Source: Nageia nagi (lineage: Eukaryota; Pinophyta). Taken from it: 64,000 bases of DNA. Below, in pieces: positions 21,680-31,591 of this stretch. The translations under genes were made by a program, and so were the position numbers. The notes beneath the pieces are model-generated. The model worked only from the letters and a program-made list of their open reading frames with translations. It made no database searches and was not told the origin of the DNA. Position 1 is the first letter of the stretch. Each line of letters opens with the position of its first letter. The stretch is from contig JBITNC010000001.1 of the NCBI GenBank assembly GCA_050084985.1, forward strand, positions 21,080,001 to 21,144,000, given 5' to 3'.

Positions 21680-21884
21680 CTAGTTCTGGACATCACATTC
21701 TCAGGGGGAGTGTTTATTTTTCCTTCCTATATTGCTTTTGTGTATCTTGTTTTTGTGTGCATACTACTGATTTCCTGAGAATGTCATGTATGGACTCAGG
21801 GGGAGTCTGTAAATGCCCTTTGTTATTGTTGACAAAGGGGGAGAGAAAAGTCCCGGTGTTGCCAACAATTCCAAAGGGGGAGAT
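21680..21884 (+). other. 3' non-coding region with four polypurine tracts
   Basis: G-rich tracts of the form AGGGGGAG occur at 21703-21710, 21798-21805 and 21834-21850 and at the true tract CCAAAGGGGGAGAT (21871-21884), which abuts the 3' LTR. Only the last should prime plus-strand synthesis of the LTR. The others may be internal primers. The related minus-strand element at 57.0-61.5 kb has a similar series. Confidence 0.85.
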
Positions 21885-23763
21885 TGTTGAGCATGTGTGA
21901 TTGTAATTGTTGTCAACAAGGTTTTGATCGGGTTTCAGAGGTTTGAACGGGTTCTGGAGGTGATGAGTAATTGTAATGTTGTTAACACGTGATTTTGGTA
22001 AAGCTGGGGTTAGTAAACAAAGCATTTCGAAAGAGATGACATCAGCGATTTCGAGCCTTCACTCAAAACCAGAGTCCGAAAGTGATGAGGTCAGCAAAGA
22101 GCGATCAAAGAGCCAGAGCCAGCGAGTAAAATGTTTCGAAAGCAAGAGATGATGTCACAGGGAGAACGATGTTCATATTTGTGAATAGAACCAGGTTCCG
22201 GAGATGATGACATCATGGTGTAGGTGTTGAAAGGTTCGGAGATAAAAGTCCGGAGATAAAAGTCCGAAGATAAAATTCAGAGATAAAAGACCGAAGATAA
22301 AGGTTCGGAGATGATAACATCATGGTGTAGGTGTTGAAAAGTCCAGAGATAAAAGTTCAGAGATAAAAGTCCAGAGATAAAAGACCGAAGATAAAGGTTC
22401 AGAGATGATGACATCATGCGGGAAGCGTTTTACTCTACTTCTGGAGTCCGGAGATGATGACATCACGATGTATACAATAAACATCCGGTAAGCGAGATAA
22501 AGAGTCCAGAATTATCAGAAATACCATTATGAAGAAGAAAAGAGTCCGGAATTATCAGAAATACCATTATGAAGAAGAAAAGAGTCCGAAATTATCAGAA
22601 ATAATCAGATACTGTCAAATCTTCGAAATCAGTGGAGAAAGAGGTATACTTGTCTAAACAACTCTGTTTGAGCAATAGGAGCGTTCGTCAGTTACAGCAG
22701 TTGCAGACTCAGATAGTGAACTCCCTTTTGGTACAAAAGCAGTTACAAACAAGGATTCCTTTTCAGTTTGTTTTTGATAACGTGTAATGATAGGAATAGT
22801 TTCTTGATGTGTAACGGTTAATTACAGGAATGAAGTGAATGAAGTGGTAGTTGTGAGTGTACAGCTCGAGGAGAGTGGAAGTTATGATTGCACAGCTCGA
22901 GGAGAGTGGTAGTTATGAGTGCACAGCTTGAGAAGAGTGGAAGTTATGAGTGCACAGCTCAAGGAGAGTGGAAGTTATGAGTGCACAGCTTGAGAAGAGT
23001 GGAAGTAATGATTGCACAGCTCGAGGAGAGTGGTAGTTGTGAGTACACAGCTTGAGAAGATTTGAAGTTGTGATTGCACAGCAAAAAGAAAAAAAAATAG
23101 AAGTGTAAGTGGAGTGGCGTAGTGTGTAGTGTGAAGTATCTGAAGTGTGCAGAGTGAAGTATCTGAAGTGTGCAGAGTGAAGTATCTAAAGTGTGCAGAG
23201 TGAAGTATCCAAAGTGTGCAGAGTGAAGTATCCAAGTGTGTGAAGTGAGCAAACGAATATGCACATAGTATAGTGATGGTTCTGTGTTACTTTGGAGTGG
23301 TGTGCAGAGATCAAATAGTGAGCATTGGAGCTAGACCATTGAGGGTCTTCTAGAACTATATTCTTTCCTCCCTTTTGAATGTTGTCTCAAGTGGGTGCTT
23401 GATAAGTGGTAGTTGGTGCTACCCTTCACAGTTGGTGCTATGAATTGGAGAGCTGGAGTTGGTGCTCCAAGCAGTAGGTGCTGTTATTCTCAGAGTGGTA
23501 GTTGGTGCTACCCTTCACAGTTGGTGCTGTGAATCTGTAAGCTTTCTTTAATGGCTAGATTTGGATTGGTGTCTAAGCAGTCATTTTCGGGGATGTAGCC
23601 AATCTGGTGAACCTCATTATATCTGGTGTTGTGTGATGTACTGGTGTGCTTGCTCAGTTCTCTCTAGCTTTTAATCTATCTTTATTTAAGAAGGTTAAAT
23701 TGATTATAATATTTTTAATATACTGATTCACCCCCCCCTCTCAGTGTCACTCGAAGGCCAACA
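21885..23763 (+). repeat. 3' LTR of SIRE-like copia element (1879 bp)
   Basis: Begins TGTTGAGCATGTGTG after the polypurine tract and ends GGCCAACA, followed by the ATCCT duplication. It carries the same three internal arrays as the 5' LTR (14-bp units 22230-22410, 31-bp units 22858-23082, 23-bp units from 23123). Most differences from the 5' LTR are transitions, frequently TG or CA here where the 5' copy has CG. Confidence 0.97.
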
Positions 23764-23768
23764 ATCCT
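23764..23768. other. 5-bp target-site duplication (right copy)
   Basis: ATCCT directly follows the 3' LTR and matches 14655-14659. Confidence 0.95.
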
Positions 23769-24240
23769 TTCATCCCAAAGCTCACCAATGAAGAGTTTAG
23801 AAGAGGTGAAGTCTAGGAAATATTCTTCAATGGAGCCAAATCTAAAAATGGGTCAGGTACTGGGATGTTCTAGTTTATCCAATGGGAAAAATTCATAAAT
23901 TCTCTTACAAACTCACATGGATGTGTACCAATAATATAGTTGAGTATGAAACCCTTTGCCTTGGCATAGAGCAAGTAATTAAAATGTAGATCCATTGTGT
24001 AAAAATTAAAGGAGACTCAGAGTTTGTAAACCAAGTCACAGGCAAGTGTTCTATTAAAAATCATTATTTAAAGTCTTATAGTAATAGAGTGTGGGATCTA
24101 TTTGAAAATTTTTAAGCTCTACACATAAAATTCATTCTAATGAGGTTGAACCATGAAGTTGATGCACTCGCTCAAATGGAAGCTAGTTTTGATCCCACCA
24201 TTAACTAGTTTTGAAAAAGAGGGATCCAACTTATCTTTAG
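23769..24240 (+). pseudogene. Tat-type extra RNase H located before RT
   Basis: Directly after the copia element the gypsy frame resumes with IFFNGAKSKNGSGTGM (pattern V-FDGAS-G-GSGAGIVL, first Asp now Asn). It continues with NNIVEYETLCLGIEQ (catalytic Glu kept), IKGDSEFVNQVTGKCSIKNH (Asp kept) and LNHEVDALAQMEAS (final Asp of the N--AD-LA motif kept). Stops fall at several points. The domain is clearly the RVT_3/archaeal RNase H class, but it sits between protease/linker and RT. In the minus-strand element at 4.3-10.3 kb the same class follows RT, which is the usual Tat order. Confidence 0.85.
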
Positions 24241-24599
24241 ACCTTCTATTCTAGATAACAATTCTTTTTGGTAATTATTTAGAGGTTAAGCTCAAATGAA
24301 TAAATTTTTTCTACAATATTCTATGTGTCATATGATAGGAGAAGAAGATGTAAACTTCTTCTAGGAATAAGATATAATCCAATTAAACAACAATATAATT
24401 CCTAGAGATCTAATCCCATTTGAAGGGTCGTTCGATAGAAATGACTAGGTAAGAAGAAAAGGTATAATTATAAAACTTGATAATAATAAGGAATATGAAA
24501 TTATTCTCAAGAAAATTTAAAACATTAGCATATGTAACAACCTTGATTAGATCAAAGAGATTATTTAGTTATGCAGAGTTTTTGCTGATGTAATTGCTT

Positions 24600-25460
24600 A
24601 GTTGTATGATGAACTAAAGGTTTTTGATAAATTTGTAATTTAGCATATGATAGAATTGATTGAAGATGCCAAGCCTATCAGATAGAAGAAAAGGCTAGCA
24701 AACCCCAAGATTGAAGTGGGGATGAAATAAGAAGTTCTAAAATTGTATAAAGCTAGTATCATATATCCTATTAAACATTCTACATGGGTGGCAAACTTGG
24801 TCCTAGTTAGAAAGAAAAATGGAGAGATTAAATTATGTGTGGATTTAAAAGGTTTAAATAAAGTCTCATTAAAATATAATTATCCTCTACCACCTATGAA
24901 ACAAATATTGAATACTATGGTTGAAGCAGAAAGATTCTCATTACTAGATGGTTTTCCAGGGTATAACCAAGTTTGGGTAAAAAATGAAGATTAGTTCAAA
25001 ATATCTTTAACAACCAAATGGGGAATGTTTTCTTTCCAAAGAATGTATTTTGGATTATCAAATGTAGGAGCAACCTTTCAAAGAGCTATGGACTATGCTT
25101 TTGTACAAATGGTAAATAAAAGTGTGCTAGTATATTTGGATGATATCACTATTTTCTCTCATGATAGAAGTTCCCATGTGTAGCATTTAGAGCAAGCTTT
25201 TATAAAATACAAAAGGTATGGAATTTTCTTAAATCCAAATTTTTTTATTTTTGTAGTATATGAGGGAAAGCTTCTTATACATGTCATTTCAAAAGAAGGT
25301 TGGGCTACCAATCTGGATAGGATAGAAGCAATAGACAAACTATCTCTCCCTTCGAATGAAAAGGCCTTACAATCTTTTCTAGGAAAAATTAACTTTATAA
25401 GAAGATTTTTCAATATTTTTCAAGCATTGTTAAGCCTATTACTCTCATGTTAAAGAAAAA
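24600..25460 (+). pseudogene. Gypsy reverse transcriptase, broken
   Basis: The approach segment KRRLANPKIEVGM leads into the open stretch 24743-24994: STWVANLVLVRKKNGEIKLC, LKGLNKVSLKYNYPLPPM and LLDGFPGYNQV. After a stop come FSFQRMYFGLSNVGATFQRAM and VYLDDITIFS, the catalytic YLDD box, near 25135. The connection domain follows to about 25420 (ALQSFLGKINFIRRF). Most gypsy RT motifs are readable despite stops. Confidence 0.92.
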
Positions 25461-25489
25461 TGTTGTGTTCAAATGGACTAAAGAAGGAA

Positions 25490-25970
25490 AATAAGCATTT
25501 TAAAGAATCAAGTTTGCAATAACTAGGCCACCTATTTTTAGGAACCCAAATTTTAGTAAAGAATTCATTTTGTATGTGTATGGCTCTAGTTCAAGTATTG
25601 CAGCTATCCTAACATAGAAATTTGAAAGTAATGAGGAATATCCTATTGATTTTTTTATCCAAACAATGAATAAGAGCAAAGAGTACACTTTCATAGAAAA
25701 TTAGGTCTTAGCAATACTAAAGTCTTTGGGAAAGTTGAAACATTATATAAGTTAGAGCAAAGTCTTAGTCTTAACTATACATCTAGATGTTAGATATTAT
25801 ATAATACAAGAAGAAATTAGGGAGGGGATATTTGGATGGATTTCTAAAATTTTAAGATATGATATAGAAATAAGACCTAGTAAACTCATAAAGGGAAAAG
25901 CCTTTTATGAACAATTAGCCAGAGATGTCGTAGAAGCAAAAGATAGTGTGTATTTCATCGAACAAGTAAT
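25490..25970 (+). pseudogene. Gypsy RT-linked RNase H, broken
   Basis: Plus-strand pieces read RPPIFRNPNFSKEFILYVYGSSSSIAAIL, then YTFIEN and LAILKSLGKLKHYIS, then GWISKILRYDIEIRPSKLIKGKAF. These match the gypsy RNase H pattern (P-F--PF-L--DAS--AIGAVL; E-N--T--EKE-LA---A--K-RHYL). The first catalytic Asp is replaced by Gly. This is the ordinary RNase H in its ordinary place, so the element has two RNase H domains. Confidence 0.8.
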
Positions 25971-26049
25971 TTTGGATGAGGAACTAGGTATGAAGGAAAA
26001 TGATTTAATGGGAAAATTAAATAGGTATTTCAAATTTGGTAAAATCCCT

Positions 26050-27300
26050 ACACATATGAACATATAATAGAGGAGAATATTTAAAATTCATGCCCAAAAT
26101 TGTACAAAAATTGACCAAGTATTGTATAGGAGAAATCATGATGGAATATTACTGAGGTGTATACCTTCATATAAGATAGTAAATCTAATCAAAGAGTTTC
26201 ATTTCAAGGTATCTAGAAGTCATTACTATGGTTATACAATGGTGGGTAAAATAATTCAAGTAGGTTATTACTAGCCCATTATGTTTAGAGATGCTTTTAT
26301 GAAGGTTCAATGTTGTGAGGAATGTTAAAGGTTTGTAGGTAGGAAGAGAAAGGTGACTTTACCATTAAAACCAATTTAGGTGGAAGAAATTTTCTTTCAA
26401 TGAAGATTAGAATTTATTGTAATTATTAATCAAAATTCCTTAATGGAGCATAAATTCATCCTCATCACCATCAACTATTTCACCAAATGGGCCAAAGCAA
26501 AAGTTATGAAAGAGACAAATAAAAAAATTATTCTAAAATTCATTAAAAAGTTGATTACTAGGTATGGAATTCCTCAAATGATCATCTCTAATAATGGCTT
26601 GGCATGTATAGGGATAGATATCACCAATTTTTCTATGAGATATAGAATCTATTAGAAAACTTTCTCAAATTACTATGCATAGGGTAATGGACTTGTTGAA
26701 GTAATAAATAAGAATCTATTAAGGATTCTTAAGAGAACTATAGAGGATAATATTTGGACCTAGCATGAGAAGCTGAATTGGACATTATGGGTAGATACAA
26801 TCACTATAAAGTTAGCTATTAAGGCCAATCCATATGCATTGGTATATGGGAAAAGGGCTTTGCTACCAAGCCATATAGAGCTTCTTGCTATGATAATACT
26901 TCAAGAATATGGTGAAGAATTTGAACCACTTCAAGTACAAATGAATGAACTATTGCATCTAGAATAATCCTAGAATAAGGCATATCTAGATTTACAAAAG
27001 AGAAATGAAGTTGTAAAGAAGTGGTTTGATACCCAAAAAGCTTCTTCAAACATCTTTAAAGAAGGAGACCTTATTTTAAAATAGGATGAAGATAAAGCCA
27101 ATCCCAAAAAGCATAAGAAGTTTGAGTCTTTATGGTTAGGACCATACATCATAGCCAAATGCATTGGGAGAAACACCTTCAAAATCTCCAAATTGAATGG
27201 ATGAAAGCTACCAATTTTAGTAAATGAGCAACATTTGAAACATTACAAGCCCATGTGGATGCAAGAATGCCTTTCAAAGAGAATTTACTACCCATTTAAA
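26050..27300 (+). pseudogene. Gypsy integrase, broken
   Basis: The zinc-binding region (VNLIKEFHFKVSRSHYYGY, then CCEEC) is followed by the core: open stretch 26443-26655 has ITINYFTKWAKAKVMKETNK and TRYGIPQMIISNNG. The first two catalytic acids appear lost (Asp of SDNG is Asn), while NGLVEVINKNLLRILKR keeps the Glu. The C-terminal part at about 26970-27240 has FKEGDLILK, KFESLWLGPYIIAKCIGRNT and LKHYKPMW, the typical gypsy integrase tail. No chromodomain is visible. Confidence 0.9.
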
Positions 27301-27831
27301 TATTGTAAATATGATATATTTTACATTTAATTTCCAAAGTAGTAGTACATTTTATTCAATAATAATATTAATGGCTTAGGGTATTTTTAGAATCATTAGA
27401 ATCAAAGTTCCCAAGAAAAGCCCAAGAATATCAAATCAATTATTAATCCAAATGATGTAGTAGTTATATTGTACAATTGAAAAAGAAAATGCGAGGCATG
27501 GAAATTTAAGCATAAAATTAACCAAGGTGGCACATTTTTAAATATATAGAATCTAGAGCTTTTAAAGAGTAGCAATTATCTAATTTCCTAGTATTCAATA
27601 GAACTAAGAAATGCAAAGCATCATTCAAAATCATAAAGTTAAAACATAGTATACTTAGAAGCATAGTTTGAAAGGAATATGGTACCAAATCCATGAAGGG
27701 TAGTTAAAAGGGTTGTAGATTCAATGGAGCTGCTATGGGATACTAAAATAACAACTTAGAATAAGAATCCAAAGGGCATCACAAAAGGTAAGTATCCTAT
27801 TTTTGGATTTAATCATATCGCTCATACACCA
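27301..27831. other. No recognisable gene; 3' region of gypsy
   Basis: AT-rich sequence after the integrase end. The 3' LTR of the plus-strand gypsy element would be expected here or downstream, but I find no match to the sequence before 12194 and no clear polypurine tract. Confidence 0.4.
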
Positions 27832-28311
27832 ATGGGGTTAGGGCTCATGTATTTTATTTCCCATATATGTTTCATAATTCTAGAATTGATAGAGCTAACA
27901 AAAGGGGCATTTGATCCTACAATGAGGGTCATAAGAAATTTACAAGGGTGGGTAATTCTTAGCCTAGACCCTATGTCTCTAGCAAGCACTTTTAATCCAC
28001 CTACCCTATTTTCTCCCCCTATCTTGTTAAATTGGGATACAAGACCAGGCTCCAATAGGAGGATGAATATCCTATCTTAGTTAAATAGGAATGTGGAAGG
28101 TGTTGTAAATTTCCTACAAGTTCCAAATTTTGAAGTGTTGCTATCCAATTTCTTCTTACATTTGCAATTATTGTTAAATATGTTGTTAGTAGCAACTAGG
28201 GAAAGGTTAGATAACTATATTTCATTGGTAAACCTCACAATAGCCTACCAGATCTCTCATCCAAATACTCCTACCATTTATGATTGGGTTGTTTCAATCT
28301 TGGTATCATAA
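27832..28311 (+). pseudogene. Unidentified ORF remnants, possibly transposon gag-like
   Basis: Two open stretches, 27832-28080 and 28093-28311, are separated by a stop and a frame change. The first contains AFDPTMRVIRNLQGWVILSL, which loosely resembles the N-terminal domain of some plant retroelement proteins (FDP--R-I-D--G-V---I-PE). The second is Leu-rich and unrecognised. Neither match is strong. Confidence 0.3.
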
Positions 28312-28984
28312 TTTTATAATCTCTTTGTATGTCTCTCTTAAAATATATTTTTGAATTAAATTAACATACTCTTGCTATCTATATACTACTAAATCATGTA
28401 ATCATATAAGTTAGGATGAAATTCACAATACAAAACATCTAGTATTTAAATGATACCATCATTAGATACTTATTTGAGTTTATCTTATACTATGGTGGAA
28501 GATGATGTGATATTCTCTTGTATGATTGTTGATGAATATTGCACCTTATTTGTATCTAAAGAACTTGCAAAATAAATTATTTTAGAGTGAAGCTCTAAAT
28601 ACCAATTCCTTAAGACCTTGGAGCTAAGAAATTAAGAATGAAACCCTAACTCAACATGCCAAGAAAACCCCCTTATCCTTAGTCACATGGCTAATAGAAA
28701 ACCAAATAATTCCTGGGTATATGCATAAAGTTGGGTCCACTAAAAGTGGACATGGGTAGGTTGGCTGGTGAGTTAAAAATAAATGAGATCCCTTTTTGTA
28801 TAAAATAAGATCTCATTTAGGTTCAAGTTCTCGAACCAAAAAATAAAATGGGATGCTAATTTTTAAATTGGTATCTCATTATGGTTTAGGAACTTGAAGT
28901 AATTAGGATCCCATTTTTTATAAAATAGTATCCCAATTTATTTAAAATATTATTCCATTTTAAATAACTAATATCAAATTAATC
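28312..28984. other. No gene; short alternating direct and inverted motifs
   Basis: No coding signal. Between about 28780 and 28960, forms of AATGAGATCC, AAATGGGATGC, GGTATCTCATT and GGATCCCATTTT recur in both orientations, suggesting a decayed inverted repeat or MITE. I could not set boundaries. Confidence 0.35.
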
Positions 28985-29070
28985 AATGATATCAAACCCT
29001 AAACACTAAACCTTAAACCTTATACCCTAAAACCTAAAGCTTAAATTTTATACCTTATACCCTAAACCCT
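28985..29070. repeat. Degenerate telomere-like repeat (CCCTAAA-type)
   Basis: A run of CCCTAAA, CACTAAA, CCTTAAA and CCTTATA variants in the same orientation, with perfect CCCTAAA units mixed with one-base variants. It is short and interstitial, not a chromosome end. A second, shorter run is at 31128-31163. Confidence 0.75.
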
Positions 29071-29169
29071 AAAGAGGAGAGGGAAATGATATTAGAGGAA
29101 CACTCACTAGATTAAATAGAATACATGAATGGGAGATGGAAGTGGTGGAGCTATTGGAGGAATATAGTT

Positions 29170-29460
29170 CATACCTATATTGTATGTAATTGGTGTTGTA
29201 TTTAGTTATGTGAAAATGGTAGAAGGTGGATTATAGAGTGGTGACAATGGAGAAAAATATGAAGGGTAAGGAATTGATGGATATGCATACATGGACATGA
29301 AAATGGGTATGAGCATTTAGGATTTTGAAGAAATGGAGTGAATTCTTGCACATAGGGATTCAAAATTGCTACATAGTCAAGATAATTCTTCACCATCAAG
29401 ATCCTCTTTCTATAGAGTTTGATCCCAGATATGGAGTCACAGTAATACCCACAACCATTA
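29170..29460. repeat. Duplicated block, copy 1
   Basis: Diverged direct duplicate of about 31165-31440. Shared in order: ATATT-TATGTAATT, GTGAAAAT/ATGAAAAT, ATTATAGAGTGGTGA, ATGGAGTGAA, CCTCTTTCTATAGAG, and GATATGGAGTCACA with AATACCCAC/AATGCCCAC. Minus-strand translations of both keep similar short peptides (YCDSIS followed by LYRKRI), which may mean a former coding exon, but I do not recognise a family. Confidence 0.7.
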
Positions 29461-30329
29461 AGGGGTAGGCGTATAATTATTTCTTCAAATGTATAATTTT
29501 GTTTGAAAGCTTTCTATACTTATGGGAGGATAATTCAAATTTTTTTCATCATTATTGGAGTACATTTATATTATTTTATTGTTTTATATTTATACATGTT
29601 GTATATAGATGTGGATGAGATACAAGCATGTAGTTATATATGGAATATTGCTGAAGTCATCTAACCTAAGCACCATTTTTTCCATGAATTATAGTTTTGA
29701 GTTGATATTAATGGATGGGATGATAAATCCAAACATAAAATTTCATGATTATCACATGCATTCAATCAACCACTTTCCTTTTACATATTCAGTTCCCTAA
29801 GTTCCAAATTCTCTACTTACCCATCTAGAATGTTTTTCAACTTTATTCACTACTTCTTGTAGTTGCTTGCATCACATTATTTTACTTCTATGGAATTTAA
29901 CAAAGGTGAAGCTTTAAGATCCAAGGAAGTTATAGAAAATAAATTAATGTTAGAAGACATGAAAGGGAGTTATAGGTTTTCTTATAAGGCCCATAAGTTC
30001 CTTATCTTGAGGGGTTGTCCCACTTGATAACTACCATTAAGGTCCATCTTCTAGCCTACATAAAACTCAACTCCTTAGGAATGATGTATTGGTATATCAT
30101 ATTATAGGTAAGTTTATCCTCTAAATATGATGTGTTATTCATTTAAAAATATTATAAAAAGCACCATTATGTGATTGCTATGTTGAGGATTTTGTTGGAG
30201 ACAACTACAACATAATGGGATGATAATGTTATGAACTTAATTTCTCATTTCAAACATTACTTTTACTATATACATATAATCCCCCAACACTATACTAAAA
30301 AACTTTAATGGAATGGCACTAGACATATT
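29461..30329. other. No recognisable gene
   Basis: AT-rich sequence with small open frames (for example 29609-29800) lacking family similarity. It lies between the first duplicated block and the first B3 fragment. Confidence 0.4.
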
Positions 30330-30575
30330 ATTTTATAAAACACATATGGGTTCCTATGGAATGCTATGTTATACTACTTCAATGGCTCAACATACTTCAT
30401 AGATGGTTGGGATAACTTTGTACATGAACAATTCATTAAACCTAGAGATGTTATATTTTTTAGAAGCCTTACATATTCACATTTTATCGTTAGAATATAT
30501 GAACCAAGTGGAAATGAAAAAATGCTCAAAAATTTGTATATTGTAAAAGAAAAGTCACCCTTATTCATGGTTTAA
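30330..30575 (+). pseudogene. B3 DNA-binding domain fragment
   Basis: The open stretch 30366-30575 reads YFNGSTYFIDGWDNFVHEQF, then IKPRDVIFFRSLTYSHFIVR and IYEPSGNEK. This follows the second half of a plant B3 domain, as in REM-type proteins: G--YF--GW--FV-DH-L--GD-LVF--- G-SHF-V-IFD-SG-EK. B3 proteins are plant nuclear transcription factors. There is no B3 N-terminal half directly upstream in frame, the Gly-Asp of the GD turn is Arg-Asp, and no gene structure surrounds it. I infer a decayed gene or captured fragment. Confidence 0.72.
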
Positions 30576-30940
30576 ATCTATTTTATGCACTAGTTATCCT
30601 CAAACACATGGTTCCATAAATAAACTAGCCATTAAAGAATAATAAGGAGAAATAGTTATCCATGATTACATACATAATGTTATTTTTCCATTACCAACAC
30701 CACTAAAACAAAATGATAATTACAATTATAATTAAGAGTGTTCATATTGTAGAGATTGCAATGGAAGGAGAGCATGTAGAGCCTACAAAAGAAAATATTT
30801 TATGACTCATAACTCTTCAATATCAAGTAATGTATCATTTTAAAAATTCATGTCCAACAACTTCATATATTTGATGATTAAATCCATAGGTTTAACCATT
30901 TTCTTAAGTTGAAAGTGAGGTTTAAGTCTAAAGGTTTGTG
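30576..30940. other. No recognisable gene
   Basis: AT-rich sequence between the B3 fragments. I see no ORF or repeat of note. An intron or decayed spacer of the B3 gene would be possible. Confidence 0.35.
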
Positions 30941-31063
30941 GATGATTTTGATTTGCAGGAGATTTCTTCATACTCTACAAAGAAGATTAGATCATCAGGG
31001 GCTTGTAGGCATGTAGTTTTGGATAGTCCAAGTGGAAGTTTATGGGATATTATGTACAATTGA
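30941..31063 (+). pseudogene. B3 domain N-terminal-half fragment
   Basis: Frame reading DDFDLQEISSYSTKKIRSSG, followed by RHVVLDSPSGSLWDI and a stop (TGA 31061). The segment R-V-LE-PSG-LW-V is the first strand pair of a plant B3 domain. The leading peptide recurs at 31592 (GDFSLQEIYSYSKNNIKSLG), so this and the next fragment are paralogous. Confidence 0.6.
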
Positions 31064-31127
31064 GAATGGTTTAGATTCTATGAATCTTCCTAAAATGTAG
31101 TATAATTTAAAACATATATTGTATGTA

Positions 31128-31163
31128 AACCTTAAACCTTAAACACTAAACCCTAAACCTTAA
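31128..31163. repeat. Degenerate telomere-like repeat, second copy
   Basis: CCTTAAA, CACTAAA and CCCTAAA units in the same orientation as at 28985, and again directly before a copy of the duplicated block. Confidence 0.75.
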
Positions 31164-31164
31164 A

Positions 31165-31440
31165 TGTATATTATATGTAATTAGTATTATATTTAATTCT
31201 ATGAAAATATTAGCTAGCAAATTATAGAGTGGTGATGGAGTGATTTATTGTATAAATGGGTATGGAAATGGGCATTGGCATCTAGGGCTTGTTAAAAAAT
31301 GGAGTGAAATATTATGTATAGCTTAGATCCAACATTCTTACATAATTCATAGAATTATTCACCATAAAAATCCTCTTTCTATAGAGGTAGGTCCTAGATA
31401 TGGAGTCACAATAATGCCCACCACCATTAATACAAAGAAT
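31165..31440. repeat. Duplicated block, copy 2
   Basis: Diverged partner of 29170-29460, about 2.0 kb downstream in direct orientation. It lacks roughly 90 bp present after the first telomere-like run. Confidence 0.7.
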
Positions 31441-31591
31441 TAAAGTGGTGATGAAATATTGAAATGGATATTTATTTATGTTTCTTATATGCATTAAAAT
31501 GAGCATGGGCATGTAGGTCTTGTTAAAAAATGAAGTTGAATATGTTGATTGGATGTGGTACTAACATAGTTATGAATATAACATAGTTTGC

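Larger units (their letters stand above)
14660..23763 (+). mobile_element. Nearly complete Ty1/copia retrotransposon, SIRE-like
   Basis: Structure: 5' LTR 14660-16539, tRNA-iMet-type primer site 16542-16554, gag 16604-18448, protease, integrase, RT and RNase H to 21679, polypurine tract 21871-21884, 3' LTR 21885-23763, all inside the ATCCT target duplication. The order protease-integrase-RT-RNase H is copia. Long LTRs (1.88 kb) and RT sequence close to the SIRE/Maximus type ([43 protein letters not shown]) suggest that lineage. It is the youngest large element in the window, but LTRs differ at several percent of sites and the coding region has four stops and two frameshifts. Confidence 0.97.
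12194..27300 (+). mobile_element. Degraded gypsy retrotransposon split by a copia element
   Basis: Coding remnants run on the plus strand: gag (12393-13090), protease (about 14090-14420), linker (14426-14659), then, after the 9.1-kb copia insertion, RNase H of the Tat extra type (23806-24190), RT (24720-25420), RT-linked RNase H (25500-25960) and integrase (26100-27290). Removing the copia element and one copy of its 5-bp target duplication makes the two halves contiguous, which supports one original element of about 6 kb. Unlike standard Tat elements, the extra RNase H lies before RT. Stops, mostly TAG, are spread over all domains. LTR ends were not found. Confidence 0.85.

Noticed and set aside
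12393-27300. Treating the gypsy parts at 12.4-14.7 kb and 23.8-27.3 kb as two elements
   Set aside because: The perfect ATCCT duplication around the copia element and the continuing domain order show one element split by insertion.
28985-29070. True telomere or chromosome end
   Set aside because: Runs are short, degenerate and flanked on both sides by retrotransposon sequence, so they are interstitial.
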